The position numbers and the translations under genes were made by a program. The notes beneath the pieces were generated by a model that had not been told where the DNA came from, did no database searches, and saw only the letters and a program-made list of their open reading frames with translations. Positions 15,288-21,907 of a stretch of DNA of 21,907 nucleotides are shown piece after piece. Positions within the stretch are counted from its first letter, which is position 1. The number at the start of each line of letters is the position of its first letter. This stretch comes from Anaerolineae bacterium (lineage in GTDB: Bacteria; Chloroflexota; Anaerolineae; SpSt-313): NCBI GenBank assembly GCA_023511475.1, contig JAIMBM010000007.1, positions 1 to 21,907 on the forward strand. The letters are read 5' to 3'.

Positions 15288-15575
15288 GTGGCTACCGCCG
15301 ACCGTGTCCGGCTCAGAGCCGTGGTACATGGCACCGTACAGGGCGTCAACTTTCGCTACTACACGCGGCAGCAGGCGCGTCGCCTCGGGCTCACAGGCTA
15401 CGTCCGTAACCGCGGCGATGGGACTGTGGAGGTGCTTGCCGAAGGTCCGCGCCGCGCGGTTGAGGAGCTCTACGCCTGGCTACAGGTCGGGCCGCCCATG
15501 GCGGAGGTCACGGCTGTCGACGCCGTGTGGCAGCCGCCCACAGATGAGTGCAAGTCCTTCGAGGTACGCTACTGA
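15288..15575 (+). CDS. acyP: Acylphosphatase
   Basis: A 95-residue acylphosphatase, a small cytoplasmic enzyme that hydrolyses acyl phosphates. Both catalytic residues are present: R23 in GTVQGVNFRYYT and N41 in GYVRNRGDGTVEV. The C-terminal SFEVRY is typical, and the length is normal. The GTG at 15288 begins two bases after the HEAT gene stop; the purine-rich GAGGAAGAAGAGG just upstream, inside that gene, serves as the ribosome site. Its stop codon overlaps the next start (TGATG). The window also holds a butyrate kinase gene, whose acyl-phosphate product chemistry is related, but that gene is 6 kb away on the other strand and no link is shown. Confidence 0.95.
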   Translation: MATADRVRLRAVVHGTVQGVNFRYYTRQQARRLGLTGYVRNRGDGTVEVLAEGPRRAVEELYAWLQVGPPMAEVTAVDAVWQPPTDECKSFEVRY

Positions 15576-16795
15576 TGGAACAGCCCCTCTCGCGTTCCCA
15601 TCCAGAGCGAACGGCGTGGATCGTAGTCTGGACCAGCTTTGCCGTTTTCTGCCTGCTGGTAGTCTTCGCGCCCCTTTCCGTTCGACATTACCTGCGGCAC
15701 GCGACCGTGTCCCGCCCTGCCGAGCTGCAGACGGTCGAGGGCACAGCCGTGACCGACAACCCCCACACCGGCACCGAGGCCGCCATCGCCAAAGACAGGG
15801 CGGTGCGCATCTCTGAGGGGTTTGTGATCAGCCTCGACGAGCAATCTCGCGCCGACCTGCGCTTTTTCGACGGCAGCTTTATCCACCTGCTGCCCGGAAG
15901 CCGCGTGGCCCTCGAGCGAAGCCGCGGACCTCGCTTCGGGCGCGGCGTCAGCCCCAACACCATATGGGTGCGAATGCTGAGCGGCCGCCTGAGGATCGTC
16001 ACCGCCGGCTCCTCCCGCACCGGCCTGGAGTTCCGGGTGTACTGCCCGCTACAGGAGGCCCAGGTCCTGATCACCGACGACGGGGTCTATGGCGTCGAGG
16101 TCGAGACCAACAGGGCAGAGGTGTTTGTCAACCGGGGCAGCGCGGTCGTCAGCGCCCGCGGCAAGAGCGTGCACCTCGTAGCGCCGGAGCGCACCGCCAT
16201 TGAGGGAGATCAACCCCCTGCCGACCCCATCACCGATGCAAGGGAGCTGGTGGTCAACGGCGACTTTCGCAGCGGCCTCGAGGGGTGGGTGGTCTCGAAT
16301 GATCAGGGCAACGACGGCGGCGACGTGGATGGGACGGCAGTTGTGACCACCGACGAGGGGTCGCCGGCGGTTCGCTTCTTCCGAACAGGCTCCAACCGCA
16401 ACCACTGCGAGACGATCATCGAGCAGCGCCTCGACCGCGACCTTCCCGACCCGATCTCGTCCCTCGTCGTCAGGGCCAACATCAAGCTCGTCCATCAGAG
16501 CCTTTCGGGCGGGGGTTACCTTGGCTCCGAGTTCCCGCTGATGATCCGGATACGATACCGCGACCAGTTCGGCAACGAAAACGAATGGGTCCAGGGCTTC
16601 TACTACGAAAACCCCCACGGCAACCCGGTAGGCACCGCCAAGGCTTATCCCCAAGGCTCCTGGCAACTCTTCGAATCTGGCAACCTGCTCGAGGCCCTCG
16701 ACCCGAGGCCCGCCCGCATCGTGTGGCTGCGCGTGTACGCGTCGGGATGGGACTATGAGAGCATGCTGCGCTCCATCAGTGTCGCCGCGCAGTAG
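15575..16795 (+). CDS. FecR-like single-pass membrane protein with C-terminal jelly-roll-like domain
   Basis: A 406-residue membrane-anchored protein. A helix at about residues 14-36 (AWIVVWTSFAVFCLLVVFAP) follows a short cytoplasmic N-terminus. Residues about 60-215 look like a FecR-type beta-rich domain (AVRISEGFVISLDEQSRADL, the FFDGSFIHLLPGSRVAL block, VYGVEVETNRAEVFVNRGSAV). Residues about 225-400 (ELVVNGDFRSGLEGWVV onward) resemble a carbohydrate-binding, CBM4/9-like jelly roll. FecR proteins normally sense a signal for an ECF sigma factor, but no sigma factor gene is nearby, and such domains also occur in unrelated surface proteins. The ATG at 15575 overlaps the acylphosphatase stop. 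The gene ends at the convergent junction. The topology is well supported; the domain names are by eye. Confidence 0.72.
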   Translation: MEQPLSRSHPERTAWIVVWTSFAVFCLLVVFAPLSVRHYLRHATVSRPAELQTVEGTAVTDNPHTGTEAAIAKDRAVRISEGFVISLDEQSRADLRFFDGSFIHLLPGSRVALERSRGPRFGRGVSPNTIWVRMLSGRLRIVTAGSSRTGLEFRVYCPLQEAQVLITDDGVYGVEVETNRAEVFVNRGSAVVSARGKSVHLVAPERTAIEGDQPPADPITDARELVVNGDFRSGLEGWVVSNDQGNDGGDVDGTAVVTTDEGSPAVRFFRTGSNRNHCETIIEQRLDRDLPDPISSLVVRANIKLVHQSLSGGGYLGSEFPLMIRIRYRDQFGNENEWVQGFYYENPHGNPVGTAKAYPQGSWQLFESGNLLEALDPRPARIVWLRVYASGWDYESMLRSISVAAQ

Positions 16796-16808
16796 CGTGG
16801 CTCGCGCT

Positions 16809-16829
16809 GACGGAGGCCGCCGGTCCGTC
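16809..16829. terminator. Possible bidirectional terminator hairpin between convergent genes
   Basis: GACGGA (16809-16814) pairs with TCCGTC (16824-16829) around a 9-base GC-rich loop. It occupies the 35-base junction between the plus-strand FecR-like gene and the minus-strand DUF4416 gene. No T-run is present on either side, so intrinsic termination is unproven. Confidence 0.4.
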
Positions 16830-16830
16830 C

Positions 16831-17394
16831 CTACTCTCCCACCCGGCAGCCTCTCCCTGACCTGCTATCCTCCTCGCGCAGCTGTCGGCGGTACCGCTCT
16901 CGGACCTCAGCGAAAAAGCTCAGGTGTGCCGGCCGGCGATAGTCCGGGTAGGTCCACTCCTGCGGCTCGAACCTGCCTCGGCGGTAGGGCAGCGTAACCT
17001 CGGCATAGATGCCCTGTCCGAGGTACACGCGGTGCCAGTGATCCTTCGTGGTCGCCAGCACAAGCTTGCCGAGGGACACATAGCCGGGGTCGAGGTTGAC
17101 GGGCCGGGGCCCGCCTTGCGCCCACTCCTGCTCGAGGGCGTTCGTCTGGACCTTGATGGCCGCGAGGTCTCCGGGATCGATCAGGCGCTCAAAGGCCACA
17201 AACTGCCGCCACGGGCTCGGGCCCAACTCATCCACGTAATAGTCCGTCTCGGTGAAAGGGACCGGCTCGCTAGCCCCAGCGATGGGCCCGTAGACCTCGG
17301 TCAGCCTGCGGATCGCCTGTGCGAGCAACTCGCAGTCGCGCGCAAGCAGCCCCACAATCAGCCTGACCGGGTCCGGTCGACGCGCCGTCCCCAC
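16831..17394 (-). CDS. DUF4416 family protein
   Basis: A 187-residue protein matching the uncharacterised DUF4416 family. Diagnostic blocks are FTETDYYVDELG, VNLDPGYVSLGKLVLATTKD, HWHRVYLGQGIYAEVTL and EWTYPDYRRPAHLSFF, in the family's order and length. No signal peptide or membrane segment is seen; the protein is probably cytoplasmic. The function is unknown. The GTG at 17394 has a G-rich GGGGGG stretch about five bases upstream and lies 13 bases after the HD-domain gene stop, so it is the last gene of the radC-HD-DUF4416 run. The tail after YRRQLREEDS is poorly conserved. Confidence 0.85.
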   Translation of the reverse strand: MGTARRPDPVRLIVGLLARDCELLAQAIRRLTEVYGPIAGASEPVPFTETDYYVDELGPSPWRQFVAFERLIDPGDLAAIKVQTNALEQEWAQGGPRPVNLDPGYVSLGKLVLATTKDHWHRVYLGQGIYAEVTLPYRRGRFEPQEWTYPDYRRPAHLSFFAEVRERYRRQLREEDSRSGRGCRVGE

Positions 17395-17407
17395 CGCAGC
17401 CCCCCCA

Positions 17408-18181
17408 CTACAGCTCGTACTCGGCGACGAGATGTCGCTCGGTATCGCTCTGTATCGCCGCCACTACCTGGACGTAAGGCGCGATGCTCGAGTTCTTCAG
17501 CTTGCGCTTCAGCAGCTCGTCGAGCTGGAATATGCCGGCCGAGTTGGTCATCACAACCTCCACGCGGACCGGCTTGGCCGTCCCCGGCATCAGCTTGATC
17601 GCCTCGATGGCCGCTGCAGAGACAGCATGGATGTTCAGCGCCCCGGCCTGGAAAGGAATGCGCGATCGCCCGGCACACATGTCCAGGGCATCGGCAACCT
17701 TCACGATGCCGGCCTCGACGGTCAGGCACGGCACATCAACGTCGTGGGCGGCCACGGCGTGCAGCACCTCAGCCGTGATGATCGTCGCCTCGCGCAGCCC
17801 GTACACCTCGGGAAGCCACGCTCGCAGGCGGCTCAGCGCCAGGGGGATGGAATAGTCCTCGTGCCGCTCTCTATGGACGGCCATGCCCACGTCGTGGAGG
17901 CAGGAGGCCAGCACAACGATCACCTCAGCATCATCGTTCGTGAGGCCATAGTTCGTCACCACACTCATCTGCACGCCTGCCTGCACGAGGAGGCGCAGCA
18001 GCTTGAGCGCCACGTTGCTGACGATGCGGATGTGCACCTCGCCATGATCGCTCATGCGCAGCCGATCAACCGCATTGACATTGGCGCACTTCCAGAGCTG
18101 GTGTAGCTCCTCGTCGGCGTTCAGGCGCTCGACGACTCGCCCAAGCACCTCGTTGTGGCGGGTTGGCACACGAATCGGCAC
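17408..18181 (-). CDS. HD-domain metal-dependent phosphohydrolase-like protein
   Basis: A 257-residue protein with an HD superfamily core. Visible metal-binding candidates are H46/H50 in MSDHGEVHIRIV, H96-D97 in SCLHDVGMAVHRERH, H141 in EVLHAVAAHD and D164 in KVADALDM, in the order expected for HD phosphohydrolases. The C-terminal 70 residues (RVEVVMTNSAGIFQLDELL onward) form a separate alpha/beta region typical of a larger HD protein subgroup shared by archaea and bacteria. Substrates of HD enzymes range from nucleotides to nucleic acids, and none can be chosen here. The GTG at 18181 has AAGGAG about 10 bases upstream. It lies 30 bases after radC and 13 bases before the DUF4416 gene. Confidence 0.82.
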   Translation of the reverse strand: MPIRVPTRHNEVLGRVVERLNADEELHQLWKCANVNAVDRLRMSDHGEVHIRIVSNVALKLLRLLVQAGVQMSVVTNYGLTNDDAEVIVVLASCLHDVGMAVHRERHEDYSIPLALSRLRAWLPEVYGLREATIITAEVLHAVAAHDVDVPCLTVEAGIVKVADALDMCAGRSRIPFQAGALNIHAVSAAAIEAIKLMPGTAKPVRVEVVMTNSAGIFQLDELLKRKLKNSSIAPYVQVVAAIQSDTERHLVAEYEL

Positions 18182-18211
18182 GCCCCAGTACTCCTTGCTG
18201 CCGGTGCCCCA

Positions 18212-18922
18212 CTAGCTGAACCCGAGGCCCCGCTCCTTCAGGCTGACAAACCGCTGCTGCCCGATGATCAGGTGATCCAGCACTTCGATATCCAGCTGCT
18301 TGCCTGCTGCGACAAGCTGTTGCGTGACCTTCACATCTTCCGGGCTGGGCGTCGGATCGCCACTGGGATGATTGTGGACCACGATCATCTTGGGACAGTT
18401 GCTCCGAACCGCCTCGCGAAAGACCTCCGACATCCGGATGACTGCGGTGTTGACGTTGCCCACGTATACGCTGACGATGCGCACGAGAGTGTTCTTGGTG
18501 TCCAGCAGGATGACGCGCAGATGCTCCTGGTCCAGGAACCCCATCTCCAGGAGCACAAGATTCGCGGCCTCGACCGGGGTGTGGACCTGCGGACGCTCAT
18601 CGGGCGACTCGATCAGCATGCGCCGGCCCAGCTCGAGTGCTGCCTTGAGCTGGCAGGCCTTCGCCAGCCCCAGCCCCTTCTCGCGGCGCAGCTCGTCCAG
18701 GCTGGCCTTGGCCAGGCCACCGAGGCCGTGGAATCGGGCCAGGAGGCTCGTCGCCATGGCGAGCACGTTCTGCCCGCCCACACCAGTACGCAGGACAATG
18801 GCCAGGAGCTCTGCAGTGGAGAGGGCGCCGGCGCCATAGTTCTCAAGTCGCTCGCGGGGCCGCTCGCCGCTCGGAAGCTCCTTTATCGTGGGGTGGTACT
18901 CGGCGGCAGTGTTGAACTCCAT
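18212..18922 (-). CDS. radC: RadC family protein with JAB/MPN (JAMM) domain
   Basis: A 236-residue RadC protein. Residues about 10-105 carry the N-terminal UPF0758 region with helix-hairpin-helix-like motifs (LPSGERPRERLENYGAGALS, LRREKGLGLAKACQLKAALELG). Residues about 110-235 form the JAMM metalloprotease-like domain, with E133 (LDQEH) and HNHPSGDPTPSPED (H183, H185, D196). The catalytic-type metal residues are intact. Despite its name, RadC has no proven DNA-repair role. The ATG at 18922 has GGGAGAG about six bases upstream; a GTG at 18958 is less likely. Its first 80 bases overlap the end of the upstream membrane-protein gene in another frame. Confidence 0.94.
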   Translation of the reverse strand: MEFNTAAEYHPTIKELPSGERPRERLENYGAGALSTAELLAIVLRTGVGGQNVLAMATSLLARFHGLGGLAKASLDELRREKGLGLAKACQLKAALELGRRMLIESPDERPQVHTPVEAANLVLLEMGFLDQEHLRVILLDTKNTLVRIVSVYVGNVNTAVIRMSEVFREAVRSNCPKMIVVHNHPSGDPTPSPEDVKVTQQLVAAGKQLDIEVLDHLIIGQQRFVSLKERGLGFS

Positions 18923-19520
18923 GGACACTCTCCCTGGCCATCGGCGGACAGGCCGCACTCCCGGCCCTCGAGGCGACGGCCTCCAGGCCCGCTGCTGTGG
19001 CTGAGGTGGCCGTAGAGGGCGCAGACGTCTCCGCTGGTGTCTCGGTTGGCGCCGGTGTCGTCGTCGGGGTTTCGGTTGCGGTCGGCGTCGCAGTCTCGGT
19101 CGGCGATGGGGTCGCTGTCTCCGTGGGAGTCGGGGTCTCCGTCGTCGTCTCGGTAGGCGAAGCGGTCGCCGTGGGCGTCGTGGAGGCTTCCGGGGTCACC
19201 GTCGGCGTGGGCGTATCGGCGCGTGTCGCCGTCGCGCTCGGGCGCGGCGTTGGGAAGGCGATTGGCTTCTGCGTCGGGGTCGGCTCCAGAATCCTCGTCG
19301 GCACATGGATCACCGGCTCGATCGTTGCGGTTGCCGGGCCCGGCGTCCCCGTAGCTGTAGCTGTAGGTGTAGGCTCAAGCAGACGCCGCTTGAGGGCCAA
19401 CGCCCCAAGCCCCAGGCAGTAGAGCACGGCAGTAGCAACGACGACCATGATGAGAGCGGCACGACGCACCCGGGCGGGCGTCCAGGGTGGGGGCGAGCCC
19501 CCGGCATCGGTTGGTGGCAT
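18843..19520 (-). CDS. Single-pass membrane protein with long Thr/Pro-rich tail
   Basis: A 225-residue protein of unknown function. A short N-terminus (MPPTDAGGSPPPWTPARVRR) precedes one membrane helix (AALIMVVVATAVLYCLGLGAL). About 130 residues of low-complexity Thr/Pro/Ala/Glu repeats follow (TPTPTVTPEASTTPTATAS, then TETPTPTETATPSPTETATP), probably outside the cell. The start was set at 19520, where GGAGG lies about 12 bases upstream; an ATG at 19544 is possible. The last 27 codons run into the radC gene in a different frame and look like shadow sequence (CRRVPPHDKGASERRAAPRA), so the true end may have been altered by a frameshift, or the overlap may be real. Linkers of this composition also occur in the zinc-ribbon protein at 10349. 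Confidence 0.65.
   Translation of the reverse strand: MPPTDAGGSPPPWTPARVRRAALIMVVVATAVLYCLGLGALALKRRLLEPTPTATATGTPGPATATIEPVIHVPTRILEPTPTQKPIAFPTPRPSATATRADTPTPTVTPEASTTPTATASPTETTTETPTPTETATPSPTETATPTATETPTTTPAPTETPAETSAPSTATSATAAGLEAVASRAGSAACPPMARESVHGVQHCRRVPPHDKGASERRAAPRAT
19030..19380 (-). repeat. Degenerate low-complexity repeats encoding Thr/Pro/Glu-rich linker
   Basis: Short, imperfect repeats with a period of about 6-24 bases, recurring GTCTCGGT/GTCGGCGTC-like words on the plus strand. On the minus strand they encode Thr-Glu-Thr-Pro and Thr-Pro-Thr-Ala units. Such tracts change length readily by slippage. Confidence 0.7.
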
Positions 19521-19580
19521 CGCCTCTACGAGCCTCCATATCATCGCCGTGGCCAGCAGGCCATGGGGATGGCTGTGGCG

Positions 19581-19608
19581 ATTGTACCACACCCCGGACG
19601 CGAGTCAA
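19581..19608 (-). promoter_or_regulatory. Promoter for the membrane protein-radC-HD-DUF4416 run
   Basis: On the minus strand: TTGACT (plus positions 19603-19608), a 16-base spacer and TACAAT (19581-19586), with TGG before it giving an extended -10. Transcription would begin near 19574, about 54 bases before the chosen start at 19520. Confidence 0.78.
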
Positions 19609-19706
19609 ACATGCGAGAAGAGAAAAAGGGAAGGGGTGGATGGGCACAGCGCGAGAAGGCCCGAACCGGCGAGGCGTCTGCGGGGCACTCTGCCGTCAGA
19701 GCGCTC

Positions 19707-20420
19707 TCAGGAGAGCCGCGAGGACTGCCGCTCTTCCATGTTGAGATAGTATCCGACACCCCATCGTGTGAGGATATAGCGGGGGTGGCGCGGATCCGTC
19801 TCGATCTTGCGGCGCAGGTAGTGGATGTAGAGGGTCAGCAGGCCAACGCTCGCCCGCTTCTCGCTGCAGGATATCTGCCGGAGGAGCGTCTCCCGGGATA
19901 CGACCTGCCCTGCATGCTGCACCAGGCACTGCAGCAGCCTGGACTCGATAGGGCTCACCCGCACGCGCCTGCCACGGACATAGAGAATGCGGTTCGCCGT
20001 GTCGAGCATTACTCCCTGGCACACCGGCAGATGTGACCGGGGATCGCCCCCTACCTTCGCCACACGTCGCAGGATAGCCTCAACCCGGGCCGCCACCTCT
20101 GCCTCGCTCACAGGCTTTCTGACGTACTCGTCGACGCCAGACTCGAATGCGGCGACAAGGGTCTCTTCGTCCCGCGCCTGACTGACTGCCATGATGCTCG
20201 CGCCGGTCACGGCCCGCAGCCGGCGGCACTGCACGAGCGGCTCCTTGCCCATCGATTCGAGGTCGACGAGTAGCAGGCTGCTCATGAAGCGCCGGGTGCG
20301 CTGCCAGTGCCTGGGCGCGGCGGGCAGAACCTGCACATCGAGACCTGCCTGCTCCAGCGAGCGGCGCATCGATTCCGCAAGAACCCTGTCGTCGGTGAGA
20401 ATGGATACTCTGTCTCTCAT
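19707..20420 (-). CDS. OmpR-family response regulator (divergent receiver domain)
   Basis: A 237-residue two-component response regulator. The receiver domain (about 1-118) has the acidic pair D10-D11, phospho-acceptor D53 (LLLVDLES), S80 in place of the usual Thr, and K102 (VRKPVS), so phosphorylation looks possible although the rest is divergent. The C-terminal winged helix (about 130-235: VRVSPIESRLLQCLVQHAGQ, RKIETDPRHPRYILTRWGVG) is OmpR/PhoB type and should bind DNA. The start at 20420 was chosen over an upstream in-frame start (20495) because a -10 element lies at 20481-20486. Length and the D53/K102 positions equal those of the neighbouring regulator, which points to an old duplication. 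No histidine kinase is adjacent. Confidence 0.88.
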   Translation of the reverse strand: MRDRVSILTDDRVLAESMRRSLEQAGLDVQVLPAAPRHWQRTRRFMSSLLLVDLESMGKEPLVQCRRLRAVTGASIMAVSQARDEETLVAAFESGVDEYVRKPVSEAEVAARVEAILRRVAKVGGDPRSHLPVCQGVMLDTANRILYVRGRRVRVSPIESRLLQCLVQHAGQVVSRETLLRQISCSEKRASVGLLTLYIHYLRRKIETDPRHPRYILTRWGVGYYLNMEERQSSRLS

Positions 20421-20480
20421 CGTCCATCTCGCCGGGGCCCGCTGCCGAACCGCGAACTGCTCGCCCCGGACTGCCACTCC

Positions 20481-20535
20481 ATTGTAGCACGGCAAGGTGT
20501 AAATCCGATTGCTGGCAGGTTAGCGATTCATTAGC
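20481..20535 (-). promoter_or_regulatory. Promoter with extended -10, weak -35 and upstream 11-bp direct repeats
   Basis: The minus strand carries TGCTACAAT (plus 20481-20489), an extended -10, with no good -35 at 16-18 bases. About 46-61 bases before the expected start site lies GCTAA-N6-GCTAA (plus 20520-20535), a direct repeat with an 11-base period. That is the spacing bound by PhoB/OmpR-type regulators, so activator-dependent or self-regulated expression is plausible. The -10 is well supported; the operator is tentative. Confidence 0.5.
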
Positions 20536-20574
20536 ACGGGCACAGAGGGCGAGCGCATCCGGCCTTGCGAGACG

Positions 20575-21288
20575 TCAGTTCTCCTTTGCCGGCGCCGCGT
20601 CCGGCTTGCGCAGCATGTAGCCGAGTCCGTATCGCGTCACGATCCGGCGTGGCTCGGCCGGGTTGTCTTCCAGCTTGTTCCGCAAATAGCAGACGTAGAG
20701 GTGTACGTAGGACTCCATCCCCTCGAGATCCGGCCCCCACGCCCTGCGCAGGAGCTCCCGATGCGAGACCACCTGCCCCGCATTCTGCGCCAGGATGGAC
20801 AGGACCCGGTACTCCTGCTGTGTGAGGTCGACCGGTTGGCCCCGCAGCAACACCCGGGGCTGGGTCAGGTCCACAAGGAGCTCGCCGTCGTCATAGCTCT
20901 CAGCGTGATAGCTCGGCGGCCCGGACTCAGCACGGCGCAGCAACGCCTCGACGCGCGCCCGGAGCTCAGCGGCGCGCACCGGCTTCTGCATATAGTCATC
21001 GCCACCGAGCACCAGGCCCTTGACGACGTCGCTCTCCTCCTGCTTCGCCGTCAGAAACATCAGCGGGATGTTGGTGAACTCACGAAGGCGCCGGCAGACG
21101 TCCCAGCCGTCCATCTCCGGCATCATGACGTCGAGAATGACCAGGTCCGGGTGAAAAGCCAGCGCCTGCTGCAACCCATCCCGGCCCGATCGAGCCGTCA
21201 TCAGCTCATAGTCATCCGTGAGAAACGCCTGTTTCAGCGCCTCCAGGAAGGTCTGGTCGTCGTCAATCGCCAGAATCTTCCGTCGCAC
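20575..21288 (-). CDS. OmpR-family response regulator
   Basis: A 237-residue canonical response regulator. The receiver domain (about 1-118) has D9-D11 (AIDDD), phospho-acceptor D53 (ILDVMMPEMDG), T80 (MFLTAKQ) and K102 (MQKPVR). The winged-helix output domain (about 135-230) shows VDLTQQEYRVLSILAQNAGQ, VVSHRELLRRAWG and RIVTRYGLGYMLRK. All signalling residues are intact. The GTG at 21288 has GAGGAG about six bases upstream and starts 10 bases after the butyrate kinase stop, so the two are probably co-transcribed. No kinase gene is in the window, so its partner must be elsewhere. Confidence 0.94.
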   Translation of the reverse strand: MRRKILAIDDDQTFLEALKQAFLTDDYELMTARSGRDGLQQALAFHPDLVILDVMMPEMDGWDVCRRLREFTNIPLMFLTAKQEESDVVKGLVLGGDDYMQKPVRAAELRARVEALLRRAESGPPSYHAESYDDGELLVDLTQPRVLLRGQPVDLTQQEYRVLSILAQNAGQVVSHRELLRRAWGPDLEGMESYVHLYVCYLRNKLEDNPAEPRRIVTRYGLGYMLRKPDAAPAKEN

Positions 21289-21298
21289 CTAGAGCTCC

Positions 21299-21907
21299 TC
21301 ACACATATTCCCGTGCCGGCTCTTTTCCCTCCAGGACCCGGAGCACACCCTCCACCATGGCGCGCATCTCGTCCTGGCCAGGATAGATCAGAATGCGGGC
21401 GATCCAGCCGACTCGCTCGCGTATCCACCCACACAGCATCTCCGAGTGTGCCAGCCCGCCCGTCAGGACGATGGCGTCAACCTGCCCGCAGAGCACCGTC
21501 GCCATGGCCCCGATCTCTTTGGCGATCTGGTAGGCCATGGCCTCGTAGATCAGACGCGCATGTTCGTCCCCAGCGGCAATCCGCCGCTCGACCTCGATGG
21601 CATCGTTGGTGCCCAGATGGGCGACCAGCCCGCCCTGGCCGGCGATTCGGCGGAAAAGCTGCCGGTAGGTGTAGCGGCCCGAGAAGGCCAGCCTCAACAC
21701 GTCGCCAACGGGCAGTCCGCCGGCCCGCTCAGGCGAGAAGGGTCCGGTGCCATCGAGGGCCTGATTCACGTCAACCATGCGGCCACGCCGATGCGGGCTC
21801 ACCGAGATGCCGCCCCCCATGTGAACAACGATCAGGTTCAGCGCCTCGTACGGCTGCCCGAGGTCAGCAGCGGCCCGCCGGGCGGTTGCTTTCAGGTTGA
21901 GGGCATG
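21299..21907 (-). CDS. buk: Butyrate kinase, C-terminal part (5' truncated by window edge)
   Basis: The last 202 residues of an acetokinase-family enzyme that interconverts butyrate (or branched short-chain acids) plus ATP with acyl phosphate. The visible part reads HALNLKATARRAA, then LNLIVVHMGGGISVSPHRRG and DVNQALDGTGPFSPERAGGL, then AYLGT-like VAHLGTNDAIEVE, AMAYQIAKEIGAMA and VDAIVLTGGLAHSEM, matching butyrate kinase rather than acetate kinase. The nucleotide-binding N-terminus lies beyond the window. It usually works with phosphotransbutyrylase, whose gene could lie upstream. It is followed after 10 bases by a response-regulator gene. Identity as butyrate kinase is strong; substrate preference among short acids is open. 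Confidence 0.93.
   Translation of the reverse strand, partial: HALNLKATARRAAADLGQPYEALNLIVVHMGGGISVSPHRRGRMVDVNQALDGTGPFSPERAGGLPVGDVLRLAFSGRYTYRQLFRRIAGQGGLVAHLGTNDAIEVERRIAAGDEHARLIYEAMAYQIAKEIGAMATVLCGQVDAIVLTGGLAHSEMLCGWIRERVGWIARILIYPGQDEMRAMVEGVLRVLEGKEPAREYV

Noticed and set aside
18997..19422. Plus-strand frame rich in Val/Gly repeats
   Set aside because: It is the reverse complement of the Thr/Pro-coding repeat tract of the membrane-protein gene; the promoter and membrane helix support the minus strand.
19698..19707. AGAGCGCTCT palindrome at the end of the response-regulator gene, considered as a terminator or operator
   Set aside because: A ten-base palindrome without loop or T-run at a stop codon is likely chance.

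Overview
This is a GC-rich bacterial chromosomal segment. It is most likely from a Chloroflexota lineage. The clues are bacterial -10/-35 promoters, a bacterial RseP protease and RNase Z, single-pass membrane proteins with long Thr/Pro-rich linkers, OmpR-type response regulators with no adjacent kinase, a DUF4416 gene and an isopentenyl phosphate kinase. The phylum call is an inference from gene content, not from a marker gene. No rRNA, tRNA, CRISPR array, insertion sequence or phage gene was seen.

Layout: the plus strand is coding from 1 to 16795 and the minus strand from 16831 to 21907, with one convergent junction at 16796-16830. The plus strand carries the 3' end of lon and a PHP-AlbA_2 fusion protein. 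Next comes a tightly packed run (2238-9013): two tandem nitrilase-superfamily genes, RNase Z, a UbiD-family decarboxylase, the large and small subunits of a split aconitase X, and isopentenyl phosphate kinase (IPK). After a structured non-coding gap with a clear promoter come rseP, a zinc-ribbon membrane protein, and tldD and tldE. A 406-base gap with several hairpins and a second promoter follows. It leads into a HEAT-repeat gene, an acylphosphatase and a FecR-like membrane protein. On the minus strand, read right to left, lie a truncated butyrate kinase gene, two OmpR-type response regulators, a Thr/Pro-rich membrane protein, radC, an HD-domain protein and a DUF4416 protein.

The main discovery candidate is 5178-9013. 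Four consecutive genes match the last three steps of the modified mevalonate pathway known from archaea (Aeropyrum pernix): phosphomevalonate dehydratase (split aconitase X), trans-anhydromevalonate-5-phosphate decarboxylase (UbiD family, prenylated-FMN dependent) and IPK. Together they would turn mevalonate 5-phosphate into isopentenyl diphosphate in what otherwise looks like a bacterial genome. The second candidate is the nitrilase pair just upstream. The first copy has lost all three catalytic residues (Glu to Ala, Lys to Gln, Cys to Gly), while the second, whose start codon lies inside the first gene, keeps them. This suggests a pseudoenzyme-enzyme partnership.
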